The notes below the pieces were generated by a model. That model saw only the letters and a list, made by a program, of their open reading frames with translations, was not told the DNA's origin and did no database searches. From an uncultured Flavobacteriaceae bacterium (lineage in GTDB: Bacteria; Bacteroidota; Bacteroidia; Flavobacteriales; Flavobacteriaceae): 64,000 bases of DNA. The stretch covers positions 372,001-436,000 of the forward strand of contig CANNAN010000001.1 of the NCBI GenBank assembly GCA_947502635.1, in the 5' to 3' direction. Position numbers and translations under genes: made by a program. Of this stretch, positions 54,997-63,725 are shown piece by piece (position 1 is the first letter of the stretch; each line of letters starts with the position of its first letter).

Positions 54997-55617
54997 TTAC
55001 TTATCTATTAATTCAAAAATGACACTAACATCATAGACATATTCCCCTATATTCAAATTATAGTATATAGGTTGATTTTTTATTTCGACGTTTATAAGAT
55101 TGTTATCCTCAATTTTTAGAATGCCTCCTAATTCTTTATTAGCAATTTCGGCTATAATTTTGGCTTGTTCTTTTGCGTTTTCGATGGCTTTAGCAATTAC
55201 AATTTGAGCTTCGTTTTTGGAAATAACTATAGAGTATCCGTTAGTAATAAGCTGTAAACCAAAAGATTTTGATTTTAAAAATCTATTAAACTTTTCTACA
55301 GAAGTTGTTTTAAAATTATACAATGTACCAGCTTTATCTTGGCTTAAATAAATATATCCACTAGGATCTTCTTTTAAATCAGCTAAAGAAAGTCCGTTTT
55401 GTTTCAAGGCATCATCATATCTAGATTTCATTTCTTTTAAAGATATAGCATCAGAGGAGTAACTGGAGTATGTAGCATTTAAAGAAACAGTACTTTTAAA
55501 AGTTAATTCTTTATCTATGTGAATAGCTCTTCCAGATACTTTAATTGTCTTTTTTTCTTGAGCTTTTCCTAAAAAAGGCATTAGAAAAAATATAAAAAAG
55601 TAGATTGTTTTTTTCAT
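54997..55617 (-). CDS. SIMPL-domain (DUF541) exported protein
   Basis: A 206-residue exported protein with signal peptide ending LGKAQ. The mature part follows the SIMPL/DUF541 layout: an opening KTIKVSGRAIHIDKELTF, a central helix-rich part and AIENAKEQAKIIAEIANKELGGILKIED, which matches the conserved A..A...A..LG....I...I helix-turn. It closes with strands ending YVYDVSVIFELIDK. Family members are periplasmic or surface proteins of poorly defined role. It is a separate unit: a terminator at 55644-55680 lies between it and the operon upstream on the same strand. Confidence 0.8.
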   Translation of the reverse strand: MKKTIYFFIFFLMPFLGKAQEKKTIKVSGRAIHIDKELTFKSTVSLNATYSSYSSDAISLKEMKSRYDDALKQNGLSLADLKEDPSGYIYLSQDKAGTLYNFKTTSVEKFNRFLKSKSFGLQLITNGYSIVISKNEAQIVIAKAIENAKEQAKIIAEIANKELGGILKIEDNNLINVEIKNQPIYYNLNIGEYVYDVSVIFELIDK

Positions 55618-55643
55618 AGCAAGTTTTATTAATAAAGTGACTT

Positions 55644-55680
55644 AAAACCCCTCCTTGTAAAGGCTTAACGAAGGAGGGGT
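55644..55680 (-). terminator. Terminator of the five-gene surface-protein operon
   Basis: On the minus strand, ACCCCTCCTT pairs with AAGGAGGGGT in a GC-rich 10-bp stem followed by TTTT. It is 11 bp past the stop of the collagen-like gene and closes the transcript that begins near 62125. Confidence 0.85.
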
Positions 55681-55690
55681 GCCTAATTAA

Positions 55691-56317
55691 TTATTCTGGA
55701 ATATTATATAATTCTAGAACTTCTTCATAAGATAATTTGGTGTAATCAACCTCCTTAATACTATTTTTACTGGTACCAGCACTGTTTGCTTGTACGCTTC
55801 CAGGAATAAGTATATAACGATATTGAGAGAAGTATACATTATTAAAAAGATCTTCAGCCCCAGTACCTGTTCTGGCAATGACTCTTATAATCCTAGCTTC
55901 ATCTATTCTATAGGAGTAAGTGACTTCATGTAAGCTATTACTAAGTATTGTTGCTAATTGGTATACCATATTTGAAGCCTCAGGAGGGAGCTTTCCATAT
56001 ACCAAAACGACACCTTTATTCATAATACCTTCATCAAGATCTGGGGCATCCATAGTAAAGGTTTCTGTTCCTGTAGGCATTTGTTGTGGAATTTCAGAGT
56101 CTATCCAGTCTGAATATATAACATTGGCAGATCCTGGGTTGCCTCGTTCTCCCTGTTCTCCTTGTAATCCTTGCTCACCTTGTAATCCCCGTTCTCCTTG
56201 TGGGCCAGTGTTTCCATCTTCTCCAGAACAGGACGTGAAAGAAAAGGTAAGGCTGACTACTAATACGAATACGTTAATTAATTTTAATACTTTCATAATT
56301 TTACTTTTTGGGTTCAT
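55691..56317 (-). CDS. Collagen-like (Gly-X-Y) lipoprotein
   Basis: A 208-residue lipoprotein: a signal ending FSFTSC, then directly about ten collagen-type Gly-X-Y triplets (GEDGNTGPQGERGLQGEQ and onward to ERGNPG), then a ~150-residue globular part I do not recognise (VIYSDWIDSEIPQQMPTGTETF, GVVLVYGKLPPEA, RIIRVIARTG). An alternative start eight residues in (56296) gives a shorter signal. Bacterial Gly-X-Y stretches form trimeric stalks, which fits a neighbour two genes upstream with trimer-forming YadA-type repeats. Last gene of the operon, 2 bp after the T9SS gene. Confidence 0.8.
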   Translation of the reverse strand: MNPKSKIMKVLKLINVFVLVVSLTFSFTSCSGEDGNTGPQGERGLQGEQGLQGEQGERGNPGSANVIYSDWIDSEIPQQMPTGTETFTMDAPDLDEGIMNKGVVLVYGKLPPEASNMVYQLATILSNSLHEVTYSYRIDEARIIRVIARTGTGAEDLFNNVYFSQYRYILIPGSVQANSAGTSKNSIKEVDYTKLSYEEVLELYNIPE

Positions 56318-56319
56318 AT

Positions 56320-56787
56320 TTATTTAATTACTATTTTTTTATGATACTTTTTGTTTATAGAATACATGTATAGGAGATAAACCCCTTTTGGTAATCTGTT
56401 AAAATTTATGCTATTTGTATTTGTTCTTTTTAAGACCTGTTTTCCTAAAAAATCATAGAGTTCCACTTTTTGTATAAATAGATTCGTTTTTATGTTTATA
56501 AAATCTGATGCAGGATTTGGATACACAATAATGTATATGTCTTTTTCTTTTATATGAATAGCTCCTAATGCGTTAAAATCGACGGAATTAATAAAACCTT
56601 CCGATACAGAAATAATACCTGTATCGAACTCTTGTACATGTACTTCTCCAACAGTGTATAAAATATCAATTCCATCTTCTATGGTTCTTGCTCCTCCGCT
56701 GTCGATACTAAAATTTGCAATGGTGGATTGAGCCTGAGAATATGCCAAAGCAGCTAGGGCGGTTATAATCGTTAAAAACAGTTTCAT
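56320..56787 (-). CDS. Small T9SS cargo protein with type A sorting domain
   Basis: A 155-residue secreted protein with signal peptide ending YSQAQ. A short mature N-terminal part (IANFSIDSGGARTIEDGIDILYTVGEVHV) is followed by a T9SS type A C-terminal sorting domain: IIVYPNPASDFINIKT, VELYDFLGKQVLKR, INFNRLPKGVYLLYMY and the final KKIVIK. The protein is almost all sorting domain. Similar small proteins occur next to S74/tail-fibre-type genes in Flavobacteriia. Its start overlaps the preceding gene by ATGA, so the two are translationally coupled. Confidence 0.85.
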   Translation of the reverse strand: MKLFLTIITALAALAYSQAQSTIANFSIDSGGARTIEDGIDILYTVGEVHVQEFDTGIISVSEGFINSVDFNALGAIHIKEKDIYIIVYPNPASDFINIKTNLFIQKVELYDFLGKQVLKRTNTNSINFNRLPKGVYLLYMYSINKKYHKKIVIK

Positions 56788-59045
56788 TGTTCTACTGTTT
56801 TTAGTTGTTCTTCTAATATTTTTATGCGCGTATCCATTGTCTTTAATTCTGCCAATTCCGATGTTAAATTTTCTACCTTTAACTTTTGATTATTAATAAT
56901 ATCCTGTTGGTCTTGTATGGCTTTAATGAGTACAGGAATTAAATCGGCATAGTAAACACCAAGTCTATCGTTTTTCCCTTTTGCATCTGGCTTTATAACC
57001 ACTTCTGGTATAATTTCAAGTAGATTTTGAGCGATTAAGCCTAATTTTGTATCATTATTAGATTTTGTTTTCCAATTGAAACTGACTGGATTTAACAGTA
57101 AAACTTCATCTAAACCATAACCAATTGGTTCTATATTGGTTTTGTCGCGTCTATCTGAAGTATTAATAGTACCATCCACAGACCAGACTGCTTGCCATCT
57201 ATATGTTTGGTCTCCCAAGGCCATCACACTATCTTCATCTGGTAATAAACTGGCATTAAAAGAAAGTTGATTACTTCCTGTATCTTCTATGGTTTCTGTT
57301 CCTATTTTTAAGATTCCATCAATATGTAAGCGTTCATCTGGTGTATTGATACCTAGCCCTAAATTGCCATTTTTTAATACAGTCAAGGCGTCACTTCTAT
57401 TATCATATGTTCCATTACCAATTGTAAATAATGGGTCAGTGGCAACCCATTCTTCAGAATTACCAAAAGGTATATTATAACGCCCAATTACCATTTGATT
57501 ATAAGCTTGAGCATTTATTTGAAACCCTAGAGAAAATGAGGAATTTCCAGATGCAATTCCTCCTCTCGCGAATGAACTCCGCCCTGAAGCTGCTCCCCCA
57601 AGAGCGACTGAAAAATCTCCAGAAGCTGTTCCTCCTAGAGCTCTTGACCGATATCCAGAAGCTCTGCTTTCGTGCCCAATAGCTAGGGATTTTTCTCCAG
57701 ATGCCTCTGGACGTTCTCCTATGGCAATTGAATTATCTCCAGAAGCTTTTGCTCCATATCCCATTGCTATTGCATTAAGCCCAGAAGCTTCTGTATTAAG
57801 TCCCATCGAAGTTGTGTTCTCACCAGAAGCCATGGTTTGATTTCCCATGGCCGTGGCATTTTCACCCGAAGCAATGGTTTCATATCCTGTAGCTATCGAA
57901 TTATCTCCCGAAGCTTCTGTATTGAGACCCATTGCCGTTGCGTTCTCTCCTGAAGCAATGGTCTGGTTTCCCATGGCTATTGTATAATCTCCCGAAGCTT
58001 CTGTATTAAGTCCCATCGAAGTTGTGTTCTCACCAGAAGCCATGGTTTGATTTCCCATAGCTGTTGCATTACTTCCTGAAGCAACTGTTGCATGTCCCAT
58101 AGCCGTTGCATTGATCCCTGAAGCAACTGTTGTATGTCCCATAGTCGTTGCATTGACTCCTGAAGCAATTGTTGTGTTTCCCATAGCTGTTGAATACACA
58201 CTAGAAGCTTCTGTTAAGTTTCCCATAGTAATTGATCCGTATCCTGAAGCTTCCGTATCTACTCCCATGCTTATAGCATTAATACCCGAAGCTTCAGTAT
58301 TGAGTCCCATAGATAGTGATGATTCGCCTGAAGCTTTTGTCCCAAATCCTAATGCTATTGAATAATTTCCTGAAGCAACATTATTAAGCCCTATAGCCGT
58401 TGAAATATTCCCAGAAGCCATGGTTTGAAACCCCATGCTTGTTGAATTATCACCTGAGGCTATTATTTTATTTCCTAAAGCAACAGCATACGTTCCAGTT
58501 GCTCCGTATATATTTGAAGGCACATCAGAGTGGCTTAAATCAACAGCTTTATTTCCCATATTGCCATAGTTATTGGCGTCTTGTCCTATTAATCGCCATC
58601 CTTTTCCATCAATTTCATTTGTTTTACCATTGATAGCATCTATAGTTTCTAAACCAGTAACATTAGCAGCTGTGTTAGCATGTTTTGCATAAGGAACATT
58701 CATAAACTGTGTCGTCCCTAAATCTACCAAGCCATTGCCTATATCTATTTGAACGTTTAAATAATGGGCATCAATTCCCCAATTGATTAAGTTAAAATTA
58801 CCAGATATAGATTCGCCCTCTCCAATGTTTACAATTACAACACCATTGGCATCTGTAGTAGGTAAATGTGTTTCTTTATATATGTTTGTTGCATCTTGCA
58901 GTATTGTAAACTGAATCTCGATAGGGGTATTAATAATAATTTTACCATTTTTATCTTTAATTAGAGCTTTATAATTAATACCGCTTTGAGAGAAACCTAA
59001 AGTTCCTGTTATTAATATAATTATAAGTATAATTTTTGCTTTCAT
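56784..59045 (-). CDS. YadA-head-type repeat fibre protein with S74 intramolecular chaperone domain
   Basis: An exported fibre-like protein. Start taken at MKAKIILIIILITG (59045), giving a clean signal peptide ending GFSQ; Met codons at 59051 and 59072 are alternatives. An N-terminal domain (YKALIKDKNGKIII... to MNVPYAKHA) common in Bacteroidota surface fibres is followed by about 23 head repeats of the form ASG-x-N-x-x-A-M-G-x-x-T, as in YadA/Hep_Hag left-handed beta-rolls. The C-terminus carries a tail-fibre S74 chaperone-like domain (SDRRDKTNIEPIGYGLDEVL, NPVSFNWK, LGLIAQNLLEIIPEVV) and a coiled coil. S74 domains direct trimerisation and may cleave themselves off. Third gene of its operon. 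Confidence 0.88.
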   Translation of the reverse strand: MKAKIILIIILITGTLGFSQSGINYKALIKDKNGKIIINTPIEIQFTILQDATNIYKETHLPTTDANGVVIVNIGEGESISGNFNLINWGIDAHYLNVQIDIGNGLVDLGTTQFMNVPYAKHANTAANVTGLETIDAINGKTNEIDGKGWRLIGQDANNYGNMGNKAVDLSHSDVPSNIYGATGTYAVALGNKIIASGDNSTSMGFQTMASGNISTAIGLNNVASGNYSIALGFGTKASGESSLSMGLNTEASGINAISMGVDTEASGYGSITMGNLTEASSVYSTAMGNTTIASGVNATTMGHTTVASGINATAMGHATVASGSNATAMGNQTMASGENTTSMGLNTEASGDYTIAMGNQTIASGENATAMGLNTEASGDNSIATGYETIASGENATAMGNQTMASGENTTSMGLNTEASGLNAIAMGYGAKASGDNSIAIGERPEASGEKSLAIGHESRASGYRSRALGGTASGDFSVALGGAASGRSSFARGGIASGNSSFSLGFQINAQAYNQMVIGRYNIPFGNSEEWVATDPLFTIGNGTYDNRSDALTVLKNGNLGLGINTPDERLHIDGILKIGTETIEDTGSNQLSFNASLLPDEDSVMALGDQTYRWQAVWSVDGTINTSDRRDKTNIEPIGYGLDEVLLLNPVSFNWKTKSNNDTKLGLIAQNLLEIIPEVVIKPDAKGKNDRLGVYYADLIPVLIKAIQDQQDIINNQKLKVENLTSELAELKTMDTRIKILEEQLKTVEQ
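57527..58490 (-). repeat. 42-bp tandem repeat array encoding 14-residue YadA-type head repeats
   Basis: About twenty 42-bp units followed by three 33-36-bp units, within the fibre gene. The motif is ASG-x-x-x-x-x-x-G. A 65-bp stretch at 57784-57848 is identical to 57994-58058, exactly 210 bp (five units) apart, which points to recent internal duplication or gene conversion. Units vary in sequence but keep frame and length. Confidence 0.9.
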
Positions 59046-59097
59046 ATTCATTTTTTTTGTTTTGTAATCCATAAAAACAAGACTTACTTCAAGGTTT

Positions 59098-60291
59098 TCA
59101 ATTTAGATCTATAGCGTATAGTCCTATTTTATTTGTAATAGAGTCTCCTAGAATGAGATATAATGTTGCGGTTTGGGCATTAAAATCGATACCTCGAACA
59201 TAGCCATGAAAAGGTATATTGGATGTCTCGTTATTAAGGTAGTTTGTTGCTAAACTATAAGAGGCATCATGAGAAAACTGGACTATATTTGTTTTCTGGT
59301 CATTTTGTTTTGCTGTAAAAATGTGAATGTTTGCAGGGTCTGCAATAAATAATAAGTTTCGAGTTAATAAATAATCTAAGCCAGTAATACCAATAGCAGG
59401 ATCTAATTTTTCAATGAGATTTATATCCCTATTAAAAAACAAATCGATATCGTGATATTTTAAGCTACCTGTGTCTTTATTGTAAGTAACCATATCGTAG
59501 CTATTAATTATGTTAGCATGGCAGGTAACATTGCTAGAGACAGAAAAATCTGGACTTACAGATGTTGCTGGGTTTGCATTATTATAGATTGTATAAGTAT
59601 CTGTACTGGAATCTAGAGCAGATATTAAATTATTAGGACCATTAAGGTCTACAATAGCAAGTGAGGTCGCATCTCCTATGCCATATGCAACATCTTTTAC
59701 TGTAAATGTTTTCTGGTCAACCCTAATGTATCTTTGATTCTCGGTATCTGGAATGTAAATGTATTCATCGTCGGAATCAATATTCATCGTACCATTAGCA
59801 TCCACATTTATGATATTGCTAATATCAATATATTTAAAGGTATCATTTTCTATATCTATAGTAAAAATAACCTCATTTAATTTTTTAATATTAGGGTCTT
59901 TTACTAACCTTTTTGGTTCGCCACCAAGAGGTCCAAAAGAAACATCAAGAATTTCTTCTCCTTTGTATTGAAAACCTTCTGAACCGAAAAAATTATTACT
60001 AACCTTATTATTTTCGTAAGAGTATTTCGACAATAAAGGACCTGAATGTATACGTGTCATTCCAGAAGGATGAATATCTATGATATAGACAATAGAATCT
60101 TTTGAAAAATAAACCGCATCAAATAATGACTCACTGGATTGATCTTGTATGTGCCATAGACCTGTTAAGTTTAAAAAATAATCTCCCGACTCTATAGAAT
60201 CATCATTTTTTTTACATGCTAGAACACTAATAAGCATGATTATTGCAATTGCTAGTTTTTTGATAGTGTTAAGTTTAAAAATTAATTTCAC
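59098..60291 (-). CDS. Exported lipoprotein, beta-propeller-like, unknown function
   Basis: A 397-residue lipoprotein with signal ending ISVLAC (Cys26). I do not recognise a family. The mature chain is beta-rich, with repeated short strand pairs (MNIDSDDEYIYIPDTENQRYI, SLAIVDLNGPNNLISAL, LLTRNLLFIADPANIHIFTA, FHGYVRGIDFNAQTATLYLI) that read like blades of a small beta-propeller. No catalytic motif is evident. It lies 5 bp after the GH-A-like gene and 52 bp before the fibre gene, so it is in the same operon. A binding or structural role at the cell surface is the simplest guess. Confidence 0.7.
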   Translation of the reverse strand: MKLIFKLNTIKKLAIAIIMLISVLACKKNDDSIESGDYFLNLTGLWHIQDQSSESLFDAVYFSKDSIVYIIDIHPSGMTRIHSGPLLSKYSYENNKVSNNFFGSEGFQYKGEEILDVSFGPLGGEPKRLVKDPNIKKLNEVIFTIDIENDTFKYIDISNIINVDANGTMNIDSDDEYIYIPDTENQRYIRVDQKTFTVKDVAYGIGDATSLAIVDLNGPNNLISALDSSTDTYTIYNNANPATSVSPDFSVSSNVTCHANIINSYDMVTYNKDTGSLKYHDIDLFFNRDINLIEKLDPAIGITGLDYLLTRNLLFIADPANIHIFTAKQNDQKTNIVQFSHDASYSLATNYLNNETSNIPFHGYVRGIDFNAQTATLYLILGDSITNKIGLYAIDLN

Positions 60292-60296
60292 CTTTT

Positions 60297-62102
60297 TTAT
60301 TTTTTGATTAATACATTATTAATACTTGTAGTTTCTGTATGTGCTTTTAAAATATAAATGCCAGATGGTAGATGCGCTACATCTATTTTATTGGTGCTTT
60401 TTACTGTCATCATTTTTTTTCCTTCGATGGTGTAAACATCAAGTAGTTTTATCTTTTCAAGAGTATTGATGTTAACTGTATTTATAATTGGATTTGGAAA
60501 CATGCTAATAGCTGCTTTTGTTTTAAATTCTGTAGAGAGTGTGTTATGGTTAAATACACAATCTGTTATAGCATCATATTTTGGGGTATGTTCCTCATCC
60601 ATATATTCTTTTATTCCCCAACTACCAAATCTGCCGTAAGGTTGGTGCGAAGAAAAGAAAGAGAGCAGCCCCCCTTGAGTGGCCTCATACCAATAATTAA
60701 TATACTGGCAATACATATCTTCCATTCTAGGGTCTCTGTTGGCTTGCGTTAGTTTAACTGTTAATATGTCGTTTTGTTGATAGGTGCCTTGGGCCACTAA
60801 ATGCTGACCCGCTTCATAAGCTATAAGTTCTAGATTGTGTGTATTTGCAACAGCTTTATTTTGATCCATTCTATCATAGGCTGTAGCTAGCTCATTTTCT
60901 AATAAATCCAAAATTTCGGAAACCGTAATTGTGTTTATTTGTCCATTGTTTCCAATGGTATTTCCAATACCATTACCAAAATAAGGTGCTATGGCAATAG
61001 CATCTGCAGTGACTTGATTTGGATTGTAAAAAGGGTCGTTAAAGTAGCTTATTATTTCGTTGGTAACATTTCCGTTAGAAGCTCTGCCTGGAATAACTTT
61101 AATTAGACGATCGTTATTTTGAAAAACTGTTTCAAAACCGTGAAAAATGTCTGCCGATCGTTTGGCTGTATATTTTCTGGCTCTTTCCCATTGGGTGCCT
61201 GTATAGCCTAAATTTTCGGCAAAAACAGCAGTTTCATTATACTGTGTGAAAGTAGCATTCCATAGCTCGTTACTATACTCAATATAAATTTTAAGATTTG
61301 GGTTTAGGTTATCCCTAAAAAGAGTTGCTAATTCAGATATGTAGTTGTCATCTGCTCTATGCGGAATATTGATCCATGCATTTTTTTGTGTAGTATTACA
61401 TAAATCAATAACATATTCCCAAGCTACCCCAGCTTCAACAGCTTGAGTGACGTTGTTTTTAGGGGTTCTTTCGTTCCAAATTTCGTTTTCAGAAAAATTA
61501 GTTTCAGACCAGTCCATAAAACGAATGGTTTGAAAATCTTCGATAAAATCTAATATTTCAGTAGTAAATTGTTCTGTTTGATAATTATCTACATACTCGG
61601 GAAGTATAAACTTAATATCTGTTATCGGGTTTGCTTGTAAAGATTCTTCAATTTCTATAAACACCCTTCCTTGAGTAGCGTCTACAGGGATCAGTACATC
61701 TATTGGAGTTGTGTATACGGCTTCGGTTGCTGCGCCCCAAACGCGAACTTGTCCGCTACCAGAAACGATAAGACGATATGTTCCTGATGGATTATGGCCA
61801 TTTGAATCTGTAAATAAAATGGCTCTTGCAATTTGGGGAGGATCTATTCCATTATCAAAAGGAATTACGGTTGGATACCCGTTTTCATCAACAGGAATTT
61901 CAACACCACTATTCCAAACAGAACCAGGAGAAGGTTCGTGTACGACCCATGCTCTGGACTGTTTGAAGGCATCGGTGAAAACATATTCTATTGAATAATA
62001 ATTTACGCCTATTAAATTAATCCCAGATTCTCTTTGTATTTGTGAATAGCAGTTGTAGGTATATATTAGTAGAAACGAAATAATAATTTTTCTTAAAATC
62101 AT
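60297..62102 (-). CDS. GH-A-like putative glycoside hydrolase with T9SS sorting domain
   Basis: An exported protein of about 600 residues. Start placed at MILRKIIISFLLIYTYN (62102): the signal peptide is then normal (ends CYSQ), and a longer reading from 62159 would run across the promoter box and part of the operator spacing. It has an N-terminal beta domain (to about 190), then a TIM-barrel-like region with YIEYSNELWN (Glu279, acid/base candidate) and LELIAYEAGQHL (Glu430, nucleophile candidate), a clan GH-A pattern. The C-terminal 80 residues are a T9SS sorting domain (ISMFPNPIINTVNINT, LPSGIYILKA). No exact GH family is assigned. First gene of the regulated operon. Confidence 0.72.
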   Translation of the reverse strand: MILRKIIISFLLIYTYNCYSQIQRESGINLIGVNYYSIEYVFTDAFKQSRAWVVHEPSPGSVWNSGVEIPVDENGYPTVIPFDNGIDPPQIARAILFTDSNGHNPSGTYRLIVSGSGQVRVWGAATEAVYTTPIDVLIPVDATQGRVFIEIEESLQANPITDIKFILPEYVDNYQTEQFTTEILDFIEDFQTIRFMDWSETNFSENEIWNERTPKNNVTQAVEAGVAWEYVIDLCNTTQKNAWINIPHRADDNYISELATLFRDNLNPNLKIYIEYSNELWNATFTQYNETAVFAENLGYTGTQWERARKYTAKRSADIFHGFETVFQNNDRLIKVIPGRASNGNVTNEIISYFNDPFYNPNQVTADAIAIAPYFGNGIGNTIGNNGQINTITVSEILDLLENELATAYDRMDQNKAVANTHNLELIAYEAGQHLVAQGTYQQNDILTVKLTQANRDPRMEDMYCQYINYWYEATQGGLLSFFSSHQPYGRFGSWGIKEYMDEEHTPKYDAITDCVFNHNTLSTEFKTKAAISMFPNPIINTVNINTLEKIKLLDVYTIEGKKMMTVKSTNKIDVAHLPSGIYILKAHTETTSINNVLIKK

Positions 62103-62128
62103 GGCATTAGTAGATTTGGTTACGGAGG

Positions 62129-62193
62129 CAAAACTAATTTGAGGCTTATAAAATGGCATGGTATATTGTTTCGGTAATAAGCACTATTGTTTC
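62129..62193 (-). promoter_or_regulatory. AraC-type tandem operator and promoter of the five-gene surface operon
   Basis: On the minus strand, GAAACAATAG begins at 62193 and GAAACAATA begins again 21 bp later (62172-62164). Then come 27 nt and the -7 box TAGTTTTG (62136-62129), 26 bp before the start codon. The same layout, with the same 21-bp period and 27-nt gap, precedes the gene at 63694. The paired half-sites suit an AraC-family dimer. There is no good -33 TTG, as in activator-dependent promoters. Confidence 0.8.
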
Positions 62194-62212
62194 AAAAGGC
62201 TACAAATGAATG

Positions 62213-63694
62213 CTACTGTTTAATAAACTTGAGTGTTGTTACCTTATTGATTGAGAGAAGTTTAATAAGGTATATGCCTTTTGTGTAATGACTTGTATCT
62301 ATATTTAGATTTTGGGTATTGGTATGGGTTTTCGAGTCTATTAGTTTTCCTAGGGCATCATATATATTTAGGCTAACTGGGGTGCTAGCTGCATTTAAAT
62401 TCAATGTAATATGACCACTGGTTGGATTCGGGTATATTGAAAAAGCCTTACCAAAATCATTGCCCTGGGTACTCAATACATCAAGGTTACTATAAATGCG
62501 AGCATGCCCTGAATTGATACCGCCAGCATCGTTTAAATTTGCTCCTATGGCTAAAATACTTCCGTCGTCACTTATACTTATTGAACGGCCTGAACGATCA
62601 CTAAGAGCTTCTCCATCTATGTCGTTATCTATTTGTACCCAATTGGACGATTGGTTTTTGTACACTCTAACGTGTCCAGCATCTATATCGGTTCCATCAT
62701 TAAAATAACCACCTACAGCTACGATATCTCCCTCACCATTTAGACTTATTGAGATACCAAAATCGTCACCTGAACCTTCCCCGTCGATATCGCTCCCTAT
62801 TTGTACCCAAGTCCCTGATTGATTTTCGAACACACGTGCGTGCCCAATACTATTATTATCGATAGCACCAACGGCTACAATAGTGCCTTCGTTATTTAAA
62901 CTTACCGAAATTCCGAAGCGGTCATTGTTGGCTTCCCCATCAATGTCGCTCCCTATTTGTACCCAAGTCCCTAATTGATTTTCGTAAACCCGAACTTGTC
63001 CGTTGCCAGATCCAGCCCCATCATTAAAAGGTGCTCCTATAGCAACTATACTCCCGTCTTGATTTAAACTTACAGAATAACCTGAATTGTCGTCTGCTGC
63101 TTCTCCATCAATATCATCGCCAATTTGAGTCCAGATTCCCGATAGATTTTCATAAATACGCACATGTCCACTGTTTCCAATAGTTGTATCATTATCAGGT
63201 GCTCCAATGGCAACTATGTTTCCATCACCGCTTAAACTAACAGAAAACCCCGAGTGGTCTGATAAATTTTCACCAATAATACTGCTGCCTATTTGTGTCC
63301 AGTTTCCCAGTTCATTTTTAAATACCCGAGCTTGCCCAACTTCAAATTTTCCTGGAAGAGTATGGTCTGGTGCTCCAATGGCAATTGTAGAACCATCATC
63401 ACTTAAACTTATTGAAAAACCAGATTTGTCACTTGATGACTCACCAGATATATCATTTCCTAACTGAACCCAGTTTCCCGATTGGTTTTCATAAATACGA
63501 ACTTGGCCTGAAGTGCTTCCAGCTTCACTGTTAAAAGGGGCTGCTATGGCTACGATGGTGCCATCGGCATTTAAACTTAATGAATGGCCAAACTGTTCAT
63601 TGTCGGTTTCTCCGTCTATATCTAATCCAGATTGCACCCATTGTCCAAAAGTTATAAAAGGAATAATTAAAGCTAAATGTGTAATTTTTTTCAT
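62213..63694 (-). CDS. FG-GAP/integrin-alpha-like repeat protein with T9SS sorting domain
   Basis: A 493-residue secreted protein with signal peptide ending ITFGQ. It contains seven repeats of about 55 residues of the pattern IDGEaxxDxxGxSxSLxxDGxIVAIGAPxNDxxGxxxGxVRVYexQxGxWxQI, which form an integrin-type beta-propeller with acidic loops. The C-terminus is a T9SS type A sorting domain (AFSIYPNPTSGHITLNLN, LNIYDALGKLI, YTKGIYLIKLL). The repeats are also similar at DNA level. It is monocistronic and lies between its own copy of the tandem operator and the five-gene operon. Probably a surface adhesin or binding protein; no catalytic residues seen. Confidence 0.88.
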   Translation of the reverse strand: MKKITHLALIIPFITFGQWVQSGLDIDGETDNEQFGHSLSLNADGTIVAIAAPFNSEAGSTSGQVRIYENQSGNWVQLGNDISGESSSDKSGFSISLSDDGSTIAIGAPDHTLPGKFEVGQARVFKNELGNWTQIGSSIIGENLSDHSGFSVSLSGDGNIVAIGAPDNDTTIGNSGHVRIYENLSGIWTQIGDDIDGEAADDNSGYSVSLNQDGSIVAIGAPFNDGAGSGNGQVRVYENQLGTWVQIGSDIDGEANNDRFGISVSLNNEGTIVAVGAIDNNSIGHARVFENQSGTWVQIGSDIDGEGSGDDFGISISLNGEGDIVAVGGYFNDGTDIDAGHVRVYKNQSSNWVQIDNDIDGEALSDRSGRSISISDDGSILAIGANLNDAGGINSGHARIYSNLDVLSTQGNDFGKAFSIYPNPTSGHITLNLNAASTPVSLNIYDALGKLIDSKTHTNTQNLNIDTSHYTKGIYLIKLLSINKVTTLKFIKQ

Positions 63695-63725
63695 AAGTAC
63701 TACTATAATATATGTTAAGTAGCAC

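Noticed and set aside
55920-56327. A 135-residue + strand frame rich in Pro-Cys-Ser triplets
   Set aside because: It is the antisense shadow of the collagen-like Gly-X-Y repeats.
57527-58490. CRISPR-like regular repeats
   Set aside because: The 42-bp period is a coding repeat (14 residues), with no unique spacers between conserved repeats and an uninterrupted frame.
62102-62159. N-terminal extension of the GH-A-like protein to 62159
   Set aside because: It would place the -7 box TAGTTTTG inside the coding region and hide the signal peptide behind 19 residues; the paired promoter layout supports 62102.
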